Positions 1-12,300 of a stretch of 64,000 nucleotides of DNA are shown here, piece by piece. A model generated the notes under the pieces. That model was given only the letters and a program-made list of their open reading frames with translations. It ran no database searches and was not told the DNA's origin. Source of the DNA: Neonectria sp. B-13 (taxonomy: Eukaryota; Ascomycota; Sordariomycetes; Hypocreales; Nectriaceae); the NCBI GenBank assembly GCA_002682825.1, contig NOKP01000006.1:682001-746000 (forward strand), given 5' to 3'. A program made the translations under genes and the position numbers. Every line of letters begins with the position of its first letter. Position 1 is the stretch's first letter.

Positions 1-1976
1 TACAACTGATAGAACTATTCTAGCTGCGATGACTTGATAACACCAAGGATCGGGGGAGAGCAGCCCGGATTTGCGCCCCACGACGGCGATGATGGCTCAT
101 CTTCATTCTCCTCGTTATCGGGGAACTGTGGCCTGGAGACATTACGCCCTGGACCCTTTCGCGCTCTTCGACCACCTGTCTGTAATCATACACACTCAGC
201 TGTGACAAGTAACAGCAGCTCCCACTCACACTCTCGGTCAGCATTCTAAGCGACACCCTATCAAAAAGGTTGTCAGCGTTATAAGCGAGAACCTCCAGGC
301 GACTGAGGACTAGCCGTGTCTATCTAAGATCTCACGTACACCCCATGACAGCGCTAAGAGCTCTTAGGCCACGGAATCAGCCCTAAGTCGGTATGTCGGG
401 TCCGAAAATTCCATGTATTGGTCACTATTCAGCATTCTTGTGTGCATCTAGCGTCCAAAGCAGCCGTCGATCGTTTCTTCAGCCAGGCTTGGGGGCGATT
501 CTGCTCTGATGGGTGGTCATTTGAGGCGCCATTAACGCACAGATGAGCACTGGGATTTGTCTGTCTTGGACTACCAGAGACTGCCCAGGTCTGATGCAGA
601 TGTTGGCAGGTATCCAATCCCCTTTGTTCTTCAACACGAAGTCACCGTCAATGTCGCATGCCTGCTCTGCTTACCTGCACCGAGATGATGATCCGACTTT
701 CACTTCACGTTCAAGTCGACTGACCTATGGCTTCAGCTCATTCGCATCACGCTCCTCTCGCGTTGAAATATGTCGGAGCCGACATTTCCGTCCAACGTCG
801 GCCCGTGATGTAACTCCCGCGTGGTATTCCCAGGCTACAATCTGGGCCCGTACATGCGGTGCAACGCGGTAGTGCCGCTTGCATGCTGCACTGAAGCCAT
901 GTTCTGGAAATAGTTTTCTCTTGATAATGCGTGGCGGCGGGACGTCCAATCCTGCGCCTACCCGTGGCCGTGCCTGCGGTGGTTACATCCATGATCCCAC
1001 CTTACCCAGCCATCACCACCAACACGATTCTTAGCCAACGCCTCTTCTCTGCGTGTGATTTAGTTCGACGGCGCTTTTGTTTTCTCAGCCTGATATAGTC
1101 TAAGGCGCTGCTCTTGGTTCCATTCGTGGGCTAATGTCGGACAGATCATCGCTGACACAAACGTCCCATGCATGGCTAACACACCTGCTGGCCAGCGTCA
1201 GCTGGGAACCCAGAGCCTTAGCAAGGCTCTGCCGATTTTCCAGTTTTATTCTTAGTCTTGAAAGTTCTTTAATACGACGTGGGACAAAGCCCATGGCTTA
1301 GGAAGTTTCCGATGCCACTCTTATACTGCCTCGTGATACCCCATCAAGCTCGCCTTGTGTAGTTCAGCTCGGATTCAACGCGCGGTGGGTGCACAAGTAG
1401 CATATCCGGCGAGGCACGGTACGTACACTATATGCCGGCTCACCTAAGCCTTCATCTCACTTCCCAAGCTACCCAATAACCTTTTCGCTAAGTAGCGTTG
1501 CTGAGGCTGGGTGATCACCAACAGCATCAGCTCAAAGACCCTAGTGCTGACCCACTCACGAGGTGAGACGAGACTTCGCCCAAGCCGTGGCCTTGTTCAG
1601 CCCCGTGAGGTAGCTTTCTGCTCTTTGGGAATCGGCCGCCGGCTTCGACGATGAGAAGACTGGCTTTGTTACTTGGTTGGCATTGGGCTGAGTCCCCTGT
1701 AGACGATGCATGCATGCTGCGAGCTTGGGGTGCGTTGCCATCGTCGCCGAGCGCAACTTCGCCCACTACTAAACCCAACTGCATGTGTCTACAGAGAAGT
1801 ATAAACAGCCACCAAGGCAAGCTATTTTTTGTAGGGTATATTATCTAGGGCAACACCTCGGTCTCCAGCAGCTTGACAGGCCAGTGTGGATAGTCAAAGC
1901 AGACATTGCATGGTGCTGTAACACCTTCAACTCACTCCTCTACCGCATTGTGCAGTAGTCTTCCTTCCCCTTCAAC
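1..1976. other. Intergenic, no gene recognised
   Basis: Only short ORFs on both strands occur here, and none has a recognisable domain, a plausible splice structure or a protein-like composition. An A/T-rich TATATTA stretch near 1838-1846 lies about 135 bp upstream of the multicopper oxidase start and may belong to its core promoter. I see no repeat or RNA gene. Confidence 0.5.
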
Positions 1977-3994
1977 ATGATTCCCTTCTTCCGCAATGTT
2001 TTGTTTTCCCTTCTTCTCACTTCTGTGGTCGGGGCCTCTTATACCCCAAAAGGAAATTATTCTGGCAAGGGTCATTCCGACAAGGGCCATTCCGACAAGG
2101 GCCATTCCAACAAGGACCATGAAGAGAAGGGCCATGGAGGAAAGGATGGTTCTGGAAAGAATCATTACGGAAAGACCAAAGAGTTCGACTTCAGCGTGAC
2201 TTGGGAAGAGTACGCTCCAGATGGCTACTCAAGGCATATGCTGCTGGTCAATGGCCACTCACCCGGTCCAGTATTAAATATTGATCAGGATGACTGGGTT
2301 GTCATCAACGTTCACAACTATTCACCCCATAACACCTCAGTTCACTTTCATGGTACGCCCTCCAGAGCTCTCTCCGTTTACATCCATTCCTAACCATAGC
2401 AGGTATCGAGATGCTCGGAACTCCGTGGTCGGACGGAGTCCCTGGAGTCACTCAACACCCTATCGAACCCGACTGCAGCTTCACATACAAATTCAGGGCC
2501 ACCCAGTACGGCAGCTACTGGTACCACGCCCACTTCCGCGGCCAGATCGAAGATGGAATGTACGGTGCCATCATCATCAATCCGCGCCCCGGCGATCCGA
2601 ATCCCTTCCACCTCATCTCGGAAGACTCTCACGCAAGACAAGCCATGGAGGAGGCCGAGCGCAACGTCGTGCCCCTCGTCATCGCTGACTTCACACATCT
2701 CACCTCGGATGCCAAGTGGGACATGACTCTCGCTGCCGGGGTCGAGGACTCGTGCTACGATTCCATCCTCTTCAACGGCAAGGGCAGTGTGCAGTGTCTG
2801 TCGGAAAGCGAGGTCGCAGCGAACCTGAGCAAGGACCAGGAGACGTTCTTGGGACTAGTGCCTGGTGCGGCAATGACTGATAAAGCGTGAGTTACATATC
2901 TTCGTGATATGGTATGGGATTTACTAACTATCTCCAGTTGTATTCCAGCTTCGGTACTGATCGCACTTGGAGGAGGTGGGGGTAACGAGAGCGCCTTGCT
3001 TCCCGGCGTCTTCTCTGGCTGCGAAGAGACCAAAGGCTCAGTCGAGGTAATTCAGCCATCATGCGACGACGACGAGTGGATCGCCATCGACATCGTAGGA
3101 GCCATCAACTTCGCCACTGGAGTTCTCTCCATCGATGAACATGATATGTGGGTATACGCCATGGACGGATCCTACATCGAGCCGCAGAAGGTCCAAGCCA
3201 TTGTCGTCACCAACGGCGACAGGTACTCCGTCATGGTGAAGCTGGACAAGGCCGGCGACTTCAAGATCCGCTTCAACTCCGCCACCACGCTTCAGATGAT
3301 CACCGGGCATGCAATCCTGTCTGTTCCGGGTGAAGATAGAGACAAAGAATCCGACCCTTACATCAGCCTGGTGGGCGTCCCGTTGTCGAAAGATGTCGTC
3401 TTCTTCAATCAGAACATCGCGTATCCTTTCCCTCCGGACCCCATCCCCGAGACCGCGGATGCGCTATTCCACTTGACCATGAAGATCGACGGGTCGTCGT
3501 ACCTCTGGGCACTGAACAGCTCGCGCCTGATGCCCATCAATCTGGACTCCGGGCTGCCGACGCTCTTCCACCCGGATCCAGACGCGCACAACAACGTCAC
3601 CATCTCGACCAAGTTGAACACATGGGTCGATTTAGTCTTCTTCGCGTCCGTGTTTCCCCAGCCGCCGCATCCGATCCACAAGCACGGCACGAAGATGTAT
3701 CAGATTGGATCCGGGAACGGCCCGTTCAAGTGGACCTCAGTCGAGGAGGCTATCAAGGAGATTCCGGACCAGTTCAACCTGGTCAACCCGCCTCGCCGGG
3801 ACGCTTTCGCTTCGCTGCCAGCTACCGACGACGTCAGCTGGGTGGTGGTGAGGTATCATGCTAATAACCCTGGTGCGTGGCTGCTGCACTGTCACATCAA
3901 TAACCATATGCTGGGAGGTATGATGATGGTGATTCAGGATGGGGTGGATCATTGGCCGGAGATTCCCGAAGAATACCAAGATGATAGGTACTAG
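1977..3994 (+). CDS. Secreted laccase-like multicopper oxidase
   Basis: Predicted exons 1977-2352, 2403-2886 and 2938-3994 (638 aa); both introns are GT-AG, and the first has a CTAAC branch point. Residues 1-20 look like a signal peptide, followed by a Gly-His-Lys repeat (about 32-56). All four copper motifs are visible: HFHG (123-126), WYHAH (His167 and His169), HPIHKHG (531-537) and HCHINNHM (604-611). Splicing is needed to complete the first motif, which supports intron 1. The residue ten positions after the T1 cysteine (Cys605) is Met615, the axial ligand expected of low-to-middle potential enzymes. The family oxidises phenols, pigment precursors, ascorbate or metal ions with reduction of O2 to water; the substrate here is not determined. 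It acts outside the cell or in the secretory path. It is convergent with the permease (237 bp between stops). Confidence 0.9.
2070..2144 (+). repeat. In-frame 15-bp coding minisatellite, five units
   Basis: Five consecutive 15-bp units inside exon 1 of the multicopper oxidase encode GHSDK, GHSDK, GHSNK, DHEEK and GHGGK. The first three units are nearly identical at DNA level. They lie directly after the signal peptide and before the first cupredoxin domain, so they form a His/Lys-rich spacer in the mature protein. Confidence 0.85.
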
Positions 3995-4231
3995 TGAGGG
4001 CATGGTGGGTTGTTTTGAGGTAGTCTTGGGTACGAAGACTTAGATTGTCCTGATTTGATAGACGATGGTGTACTTGTTCTCCCATAAATGCACATCATGT
4101 ATATTTCGCTGTCGGTGGCGAGAACCCCTTTTCCCAGTGAGACTGTAGAACAGAGAAACGATATTATTGACGCAATATTAAAATAACGTTAGACTTGACT
4201 GTGCAGTCATCTTGCTTTCATCTACTGCCCC

Positions 4232-6331
4232 TTAGAACACCCAGGTCAACACCCTCTTGGCCTTTGCTTTCCAGCCCGTCTCTTCAATCACCTTCTCATC
4301 AGCCGTATAAGTATCCGTCTCCAGATCCATCTCAGCCAGTGTAACCGTCTTCGTCTTCTTGAGCCACTTCCACACGACATACATGATCAGCATGACCGGC
4401 AGCTCGATGTAGAAGCTGACAAAGCTGACACCGTCGAACTTGGGGCTGAAGCAGCTCCAGCCTTGGACGAGCACGAGGAAGCTGTTCAGGATGACGCAGA
4501 ACCAAGGACCGTACGGGTACGTCCAGTTCTTGAAGGGGAGGAGATGCGTCTTGCCTTGGAGGGCGAGGGCGGAACGGAAGCGGATGGATGTAATTCCAAT
4601 GGCGATCCAGCTCAGCTGGTTGGATACGCCGACAATGCTGAGGTGGGGTTAGCACGATCTAAAAGGGGGATATTTCGGAGTGTATGGTGGTTGCGTACTT
4701 TTGTAGCCATGTCCACAGCTCACCAGCTCCGATGAAGCTCGATCCAAAGCAAAGACCGGAGATCAAGCTCGTCGCTAGGACTGCAACCCAGGGCACTTGG
4801 TTCCGGTTCAGTTTTCCAAAGAACTTGGGCGCGTGGCCCTCCATCGCGAGCGTGTACATAAGCCTTGCGCCTGCAAACAGGGCGTGATTGCCGGCGGAGA
4901 GGACGCTCGTCATGATGACGGCGTTGATGACACTCCCTGCGGCGTGCGCTCCGGTCATCTCGAAGACGAGGGTAAAGGGGGAGGTGCGAGTCTCCTTGGA
5001 GTCGAGGTCGGGGTAGTTGTACGGGACGTTGAGGCCGATGAGAAGAACAGAGAGGAGACTATTGGGTGTTAGTGAGGAGGCCTAGTTGCAAGGGGTGAAA
5101 GAGACGTACTAGAACAGGATGATTCGCCAAAACACGTTCTTGACAACTCGAGGAATGTTCTTGGTGGGGTTCATCGTCTCACCAGCCGTGATAGCGATAC
5201 TCTCCGTGCCACCGTCTATACGTAGTTAGTATCAACAAGGCAGTTGCGGTGAGGGGCGGATGACTTACAAGCGAAGGAGGCGGTAACAAAGACGGATGCA
5301 AAGCCACCAATGCCCCCAACAAAAGGAGCATCCGGGAGATGCCAGTATTTGCCTCCAATGTAGCGGCCCTCGCTATTTCCGCCGCAGTTGACAACAATGC
5401 CCATGACGATGAAGACCTGCGAGGAATGGTGAGTTGGCGCAGGCATTATGGAACCGAGAGGGAGCACTTACGACGATAGTGATGACTTTTAGGAGACTCA
5501 ACCAGTACTCGAGCTATGTTTGAACAAGTCAGCCTAAATGCGCAGTAGGAATATAGCCTTAGGGCTTAGAGACTGAGGGCTTAGAGACTGAGGGCTTAGA
5601 GACTGAGGGCTTAGGATTAGGCCAAGGGCGGGGGGTTAGGGAGAGGGTTTAAGGTTAGTATAAAGGCTTACCTCGCCGTATGCTCTCACGGTGATGATGT
5701 TGGCAGCGATCAAGACGAACCAAAAGATCAAGCTCAGAGCCCAGCCCGGAAAGTTGTCGGTCCAATACTGCAGAAGCAGCTGCAGCGCCACGAGATCTGA
5801 AGCTGTGGAGACTGCATCGTTGAACCAGTAGTTCCAGGTTAGCGCGAAGCCGAACGCATCGTCGACGAAGCGTCTAAGCCGGAGGTTAGCCACAACACCA
5901 ACCACGCCAAGATCTGTCTGTAGCTTACCCAGCAAACGTGCAGAAGCTTCCAGCAACGGGAATGAACGATGCCATTTCTCCGAGAGCGAGCATCGCTTTT
6001 ACGGTCAGTGACTATTCTTGATTTATTCGAGAAGGTTAGTGTTGGTGGGCTTACTGGTGAACACAATTGCGCCGACGATGGTGTAGGCGATCAGGATAGA
6101 AGCCGGCCCGCCAGTGGCCAGCGACTTGCCAGTTCCCAAAAATAGGCCAGTACCAATCGTTCCGCCGATTGCAATCATCTGCACCTGGCGGGCCGAGAGG
6201 GCACGGCGCAGGAGATCCGATTGCGTAGGGCCGCGGGCGTGAGGATCGCCGGAGTTGAATCGTTCGGCCTCATCGTAGGGAGATTGGCCGGCCTCTTTGG
6301 AGTCGAACGTCGTGGAGTTGTTGTGCGCCAT
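4232..6331 (-). CDS. Amino-acid permease (fungal YAT/AAP family)
   Basis: Eight exons on the minus strand: 6331-6055, 5995-5929, 5873-5672, 5513-5472, 5416-5269, 5215-5110, 5058-4699 and 4637-4232. They give 535 aa, and all seven introns are GT-AG. The start at 6331 (MAHNN) is preferred over an in-frame ATG at 6364. The N-terminal cytosolic tail is followed by the permease signature around IAIGGTIGTGLFLGTG, then LGEMASFIP and FAYGGTESIAITAGE, with about 12 hydrophobic spans, as expected for proton-coupled amino-acid importers of the plasma membrane. The C-terminal cytosolic tail is acidic then basic. One exon is only 42 bp. The intron between exons 3 and 4 is the longest (158 bp) and carries a minisatellite. 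Substrate specificity cannot be read from sequence. Confidence 0.92.
5562..5614. repeat. 15-bp minisatellite inside a permease intron
   Basis: Three perfect copies of GGGCTTAGAGACTGA (plus strand) followed by a half copy GGGCTTAG. They lie wholly inside the intron spanning 5514-5671 of the permease gene. Flanks on the same strand contain CTTAGGG and GGTTAGGG, which resemble the fungal telomere repeat TTAGGG but are not tandem telomere units. Confidence 0.9.
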
Positions 6332-7222
6332 GGTTGTCGGAACGCCCCCAGAGGAGGAATACACGTCGTATGGCTACAGGTTACGGGCAATAGAGAGATG
6401 AAGAGGAGTTGAAGGTGCCTCCAATTGCTTGCTGTGACCTTTGACAGCAATTGACTTTGTCGAGGCTGGCATTCTACATATACGGGCCGAAGCCACCAAA
6501 GCACGAGGTATTGCGTGCTCGACGGCAAGCCCACCAAAAACCCCGGATTCTGGATACGCCGACAGGCCTGTTAGGTAACATGCTGTCGCGGCGTCGTATA
6601 GCAGGCCGTGCCACTGTCTGAGACTGAGACTCGGTCCCAGGAGCGTGGGCGCACAGCTGGACGCTAGGGACCAAGGTGGAAGGTGAGCAGTTTAAAGCCG
6701 CCCGGTAGAGGCAGCGCAGGGATCAGCAGTTTTTCTAGTAGGATTGGTCTGCTCTCAGATCCTCGCAGGTTTCGTTTCTGGGAAGATTTGGGGTGAGAGC
6801 ACTCTAGAGTAACGTCGCAGCGGGCGGCCCACCACCGCGACGTGGATCACCGGCTCGGCCATGCCGTAATCCCTGCTTTAGTCCGGCCGGATGACGCGAT
6901 GGCTTCGAGGAGCTGCCCCGATGCTCTGTTTTCGCTGCCGGGCTCTTGGTTCGTGACACACTTTCTGGCTTGGGGCTTGGGTCAAAGGAGTCTAGAAGGG
7001 GCAGTTTGTCACGTTGAATGGATGCGATCCCTGGATATATACCGAGCCCCATGGAATTCGCCATTTCTTAGCTTCCTTGCACCATTTCAATAAGAATAAA
7101 GATCCCCGTGGTCCCCTCGCGCCCGTTCCTTTTCCTCACCTCACCAGACGACGTCGTTCAGCCGGGACCCGATATACTTCGTCGTTGAGGCTGCTTTCGG
7201 GGACCCGCCACCACCCCCTGCA

Positions 7223-7250
7223 TGCCAAGGGCAACCTCCCGCCCTTGGCA
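7223..7250. promoter_or_regulatory. Perfect 10-bp inverted repeat with two PacC-type GCCAAG sites
   Basis: TGCCAAGGGC (7223-7232) and GCCCTTGGCA (7241-7250) are exact reverse complements separated by 8 bases. Each arm contains GCCAAG, which matches the published PacC consensus GCCARG. It lies between the divergent permease and oxygenase genes. Whether it is a bound operator or a hairpin is inference. Confidence 0.5.
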
Positions 7251-8280
7251 AGCCTCGTCTGCCCTACGGCGGATGAGGCCTAAGGTCTGTTGGACCCTTG
7301 TTCGTGTTCTCTGGTTTAGGCAGTTCTGTCAACGGGAAATATTGGTGCCTAGAAAGTTGAAGGCCATCGCCTGTTCCACTATCGCGCCAAGGCTGACAAC
7401 GAAATTCTTCTCCGAGACAGAGTTGCGTTCTTTGTCGCATGCCAGCGAAGCAATCCAATGGCTTACGGCATGGTTATCGCACTGCATATCTTATACGGAG
7501 GGAGCATTTCAAAAGTTTAGTCCCAAGAAAAAGCAATTATGCCATTAGCCCTGGGCTAAATACACTAAGTACTTCGTATAGTTATCTATTAGCTAAGGCC
7601 TGCTAAACTTTTAGCGTACCAAAGGCCCTAAATCTACAGAGGACTTAGCGAATAACTTGTCATTGTTGGGCAACACAGCTTGTATTTTGAGGTATCTGAT
7701 GCGGATTAAGAGATATGGTAGCTCTAGCACGGGGCAGGACTTTGGAAAGACTCCTCCGTCTCCGCCGGGTATTCTCATTCAATCTCCTATCGATGGATGA
7801 CGATCCCAGTCGCGAATAAACAACAGTCTTCACACAAGCGACTATGCACAATACCACACGATCCACTAATAGCCAAGCCATTAATATTCCCCAGTGATCG
7901 CCGCCAACACGCAGCCCATACAATACCCTGCCCATCAAATGCCAACCGCTCAATGGAAGCTCGACACAAACAATTCAACATTCATGATGCCTCAGGTCAA
8001 TTCCACTCCCAATCGCGACGAGGCAACACGCTGCAAAGCCCTAGCTGGGGCGGAGCAGACGATGAGCCACTCTAACGGGAAAAGCCCCGCTCAACCTTAG
8101 CTTAGGCATTCATGTCACAGGCTGTAGGCAACGACAGGAACATCACAGCTCGGATTTTGGGGACATTTATCTGGCCTCTTTACTTGTTTTCATCCATTGA
8201 CTTATTTTCTGACTCAACTGTTCCCAGTAATTTTGTTCTTCGACGGGGACTTGACACCGTGGCTTACTGTACCATATCCA

Positions 8281-8287
8281 TATATAC
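8281..8287 (+). promoter_or_regulatory. TATA-like element of the oxygenase gene
   Basis: TATATAC lies 60 bp upstream of the chosen ATG at 8347, with the leader sequence CAACACCACCACCACC just before the start. The short spacing would imply a brief 5' leader. Confidence 0.4.
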
Positions 8288-8346
8288 CAACCTCGGGAGT
8301 AGCCATCAAACAAACAACCAAGCTCCTGTCCAACACCACCACCACC

Positions 8347-9304
8347 ATGTTATCCAACCTCGCCTCCAAACTCCGCTTCTCCTCCTCCCCCAAACCCTCC
8401 TTCTTCTCCGTCAAAGCGGCCACGATGCCTCAGAGCAAAGCCCCCGTCCAGATCGAATACACCCACAACGATGTCGCCATCCCCGACGACTTCCTCACAT
8501 CCCCGCCAGCCATCCCCGTCACAGCCACCCACGTCGACTGGGCCTCGTCGCCGCTCCCGGAGAACGAGGGCCGCACTGCCATCGTCCTCGAGAACGTCCT
8601 CTCCGCCGAAGAATGCAGGCAGCTCCTCTCCTTGGCCGAGGACTCGGTGCCGAGAGAGGAGGGCGAGTCCGCTTGGAGGCCGGCGCTGGTGAGCCTAGGC
8701 CCGGGTTGGGAAGCGCCCGCGCCGGGCTACCGTGAGAGCGATAGGATCATCTGGAACCAGCAGACCGTTGTAGATCGTCTCTGGGAGCGCTGTGCCCAGT
8801 CCGATGGCCTCCGTGAGCTACTGGCTGAGGTGCCGCCTCAACCTCCGATGGGCGGCGGTAAATGGGAGTTCCGGCGCTACAACGAGCGGATGCGGTTCCT
8901 CAAGTACTCTCCGGGACAATACTTCAAGCGTAAGTCGTTTACAGCCTGCACCCCTCGCACCCAACATCTAACCGCTTCACATAGCCCATTGTGATGGCCC
9001 ATACTGGTACGAAGACGGCAAGAGGGAGTACCAAACCCACTACACGGTGCATCTCTACCTAAACGACTCGGCCGTGAATGACGCAAAGTCCGATCTCAAG
9101 GGCGGTGCGACCTCGTTTCTCAACAGGAAGCTCGACAGGAGAGTTGATGTCAATCCCAAGATGGGAAGCGTCCTCATCTTCCAGCACAGGGGACTGTTCC
9201 ATGAGGGCGCCAAGGTACTGAAGGGGACCAAGTACACTATGCGAACGGATATTCTATATGAATGGGTTCACGACGCCGAAAAAACTGCTGAAACTGCTGC
9301 TTGA
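8347..9304 (+). CDS. 2-oxoglutarate/Fe(II) oxygenase, prolyl 4-hydroxylase-like
   Basis: Exons 8347-8929 and 8985-9304 (300 aa) with one GT-AG intron. The catalytic triad is visible: HCD (His196 and Asp198) and the distal His in LFHEG (His267), with Arg281 placed to bind the 2-oxoglutarate carboxylate, as in the P4Hc family. The intron splits the proline codon just before His196, and the join restores the motif YFKPHCDG, which supports the splice. The open frame extends upstream to an ATG at 8197, but 8347 is favoured by its TATA spacing and leader. The first 25 residues are Ser/Lys/Arg-rich without acidic residues and could be a mitochondrial presequence (inference). The substrate is unknown; the family hydroxylates proteins or small molecules. 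It is tail-to-tail with the helicase gene (95 bp between stops). Confidence 0.88.
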
Positions 9305-9399
9305 TTGGGACTAGGATACCAGAGATTTTGTTTACATAAATAGTGCTTCAGTCTAATACATACGCCTCAAGGCGGGAGGAGCGAGTCCATTTAGTCATT

Positions 9400-12300
9400 T
9401 CACCTGCGCTTCGGCATCTTCTTCTCTTCCATCTCCTCAACATCCTTCTTCTTGTGGAAATGAGGCGCCAGCTCCGCCAGCCATACCGGCTCGATGGGCA
9501 TCACGCTGCGCATGTACTCCTTGGTCGTCTGCACCAGCTCAAAGTACACCACCATCTTCTCCGGCGGGTCTATCGCCATCAGCACGCTGCTGGGGTGGAT
9601 CCATACCGTCGTGTTGTTCTTGACCGTCCGGTAGCTGTCGCCGCTCTTCTGCAGACGTGCCGCGTTGGGGAAGAAGCCCGCCGTGATGGCTCGCTTGATG
9701 GGACGGACGTTGGACGCTCCGCACGTGGACGGCGCCACCTCGACTCGCTCACAGAGCTTGGCCAGCTGGTCTCGGACATCGCGCGCTCGGGTCAGGGACC
9801 GCTGCTGCAGGAAGTTCTCGCGGGCCCAGACCGGGGAGAAGTCGCTGTCCACCCACTGGTTCCACACGTTGAGCAACGTGAGATGATCGCCTCCGTCCTT
9901 GATGGTGAATCGGTTACGGGCGCTGTCTGCGTGGATCTTCTTGTCCTTGGGTCGGAAGAAGAGCGCAGAACCTTCGCCAAGCATAGAAACGATGGAGAGG
10001 ACCTCTTCCACGCACTTTTCCTTGTCTGCTGCAAGAACAGCCTTGGCAAGCATGGGGTCTGTTGGAAACTCGGCCATCTGGCGACCCAGCTTGGTCATTT
10101 CGCCCTTGTGGTTCAACGCCTGTAGGGCAAAGAGCTGGTTCAGCGCACCGATGAGCGCTTCCGTTGGTGGCGGATCCATAAATTCAAAGTCGAGCAGCTC
10201 GTTGATTCCGAGCGACTTGAGCTGCAGCACCACTCCATTCAGGTTCGTCCGCTGGATTTCCGGCGTCGTCGACTCGTCCATCTCGTTCATGTAGGCGAAC
10301 TTGGTGTATAGCCGGAAGCACTTTCCAGGGCCAACACGACCAGCTCGACCACTACGTTGGTTGGCAGATGCTCGGGAGCAAGGCACCACAACTAGGTTAG
10401 ACATGCCAGTCGCCGGGTTGTACACGTTCTCCTTCACGTAGCCAGGATCAATGACGTAGACGATACCGTCGATAGTCAAACTCGTCTCGGCAATGTTGGT
10501 GGCCAGGACGACCTTACGAGCACCGTTCGGCGTGGGCTCGAAGATCTTGGACTGGAGCTCAGACGGCAAGTTGGCATAAATAGGACAGATGACCAGTTCT
10601 TTAATGCGGCTGCCGAGTTTCTTGGCCGTCTCGGAAATCTCCAGTTCCGCCGCCTCAATCTCATCTTGTCCGGTCAAGAAGATGAGAATGTCGCCCTTGC
10701 CCTGGGTTGTGTGGATTTGGAAAGTCGTGGTGATGGCCGCGGCCAGGTAGTTTGCCTCCGGGGCTGGCGTGTAGTAAATGTCCACAGGGTATCGTCGGCC
10801 AGGGATGTTGAAGATGGGCGCATCGTCAAAGTATTGTGCAAACTTCTCGGCGTTCATGGTCGCTGACGAGATCAGCAACTTGAGATCCGGTCGCTCGCGG
10901 GACAGATCCTTGACCAGAGCAAGCAAAATATCCGTATGCACTGTCCGTTCGTGGGCTTCGTCGATCATGATCGCGGAGTATCCTGACAAGTCTGGTTCTG
11001 TCATGAACTCTCGCAGCAACATGCCGTCAGTCATGTACTTCATGACCGTCTTGTCTGATGTGCAGTCCTCGAAACGAATCGTGTAGCCGACTTCGTTTCC
11101 GACCTTGACACCCACTTCATCCGCAACACGAGCCGCCACACTCATGGCCGCGACTCGTCGAGGCTGCGTGCATCCCACCTTCATACCATTCTTGGTGTAG
11201 CCGGCTTCATGGAGATATTGCGGGAGCTGTGTCGTTTTTCCGCTTCCAGTCTCACCGACAATGACCAAGACCTGATACTGCTCTAGAGCAGCCAGGAAGT
11301 CGTCTCGGTACTGGTATATCGGCAAGCTCTTCCTCGTTTCTTGAATGGACAATGCCTTCTTCTCTGCAGCATCGATCTGGGCTGCTAGGAATTTCTGTTC
11401 CTTGGTCAATTTTTGGTCGTCGCCCGCCAGTCGGGAGTCCAAATTCCATTGGATATATTGGGCGTCGTCGAGAACGTAGTCGTACTCATCGTTTTCCCTC
11501 TCGGCGCGCTGGATCTGGGCCTTTGCTTTCGACGCCTGTTCTCGTTCCCATTCCTCGTGTTCCGTGACAAACTTCTCTTGGCCGTATTCGTCCTTCTCGA
11601 CATAGCGCTTGTAGAGCGCTTCTTCCTTCTTTTTCCTATCCAGTTTTCCCTTCTCGGTGATGTAATCCTCAGGCATCACGTAGCCGTCGCGGTGGTCGTC
11701 GATCTTCAGGCGCTCCTCGGCCAAGCGTAGAATCTCTCGGTTCTTCGCAAACTCGGCCTTTTCCATTTCAGACAGCCTGACGCCGCTCCTGAGTTCAGCT
11801 GTCTCTTCGGAGACCTGCTTCCTCAGCAGAGCAAGGCGCTCTGCCTCTCGCTTTTTGAGATATTCCTGTCGCGACCTCTCTCGAATGTCGGGCAGTGCTT
11901 GGTTTCTGGCCTCGGCATCCTCCGCAAGCTTTCGTCGTGACGATGACTCGCCATCCTTGTCGCTTTTCTTTGAGCGTCCCTTGTCCTTCTCATTGAGTCG
12001 CTTCGCAAACGCCTCTCGCTCCTCAATGTCCTTGCGACGCTCTAGCTCCTCCTTTGCCCCGTCGGACAAGTCCTCCTCTTCCGGTTCATCGTGGCTTAGC
12101 TTCACCCTCTTGCTTGCTGACTCCTCAAACTCGCGCTCGTTCTCCTCGTCTGGGTCGTCGGATGGCGGCTCCTCGTCGCCCCATCTGTCGTCGTCGGGGG
12201 CGCCATCGCGTCGGCGATACTGCTTCGGGGGATTGTTGTGGGATGATCCTCTGGGGGGAGACCTGTCGCGACTGCGACTGCGACTGCGATCGCGACGTGA

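Larger units (their letters stand above)
6332..8346. other. Divergent spacer between permease and oxygenase genes
   Basis: About 2 kb without a supportable gene. It contains the palindromic GCCAAG pair annotated separately, two further GCCAAG hexamers (near 7387 and 7871), one TACTTCGTA palindromic 9-mer at 7570-7578 in an A/T-richer patch, and a TATA-like element close to the oxygenase start. The short ORFs here lack recognisable features. Confidence 0.55.

Noticed and set aside
5560..5660. Interstitial telomere array
   Set aside because: Only scattered TTAGGG-like words flank a different 15-bp unit; no run of tandem telomere repeats is present.
8112..8735. 207-codon plus-strand ORF
   Set aside because: Overlaps the oxygenase gene in another frame, with Pro/Arg/His-rich shadow composition and no motif.
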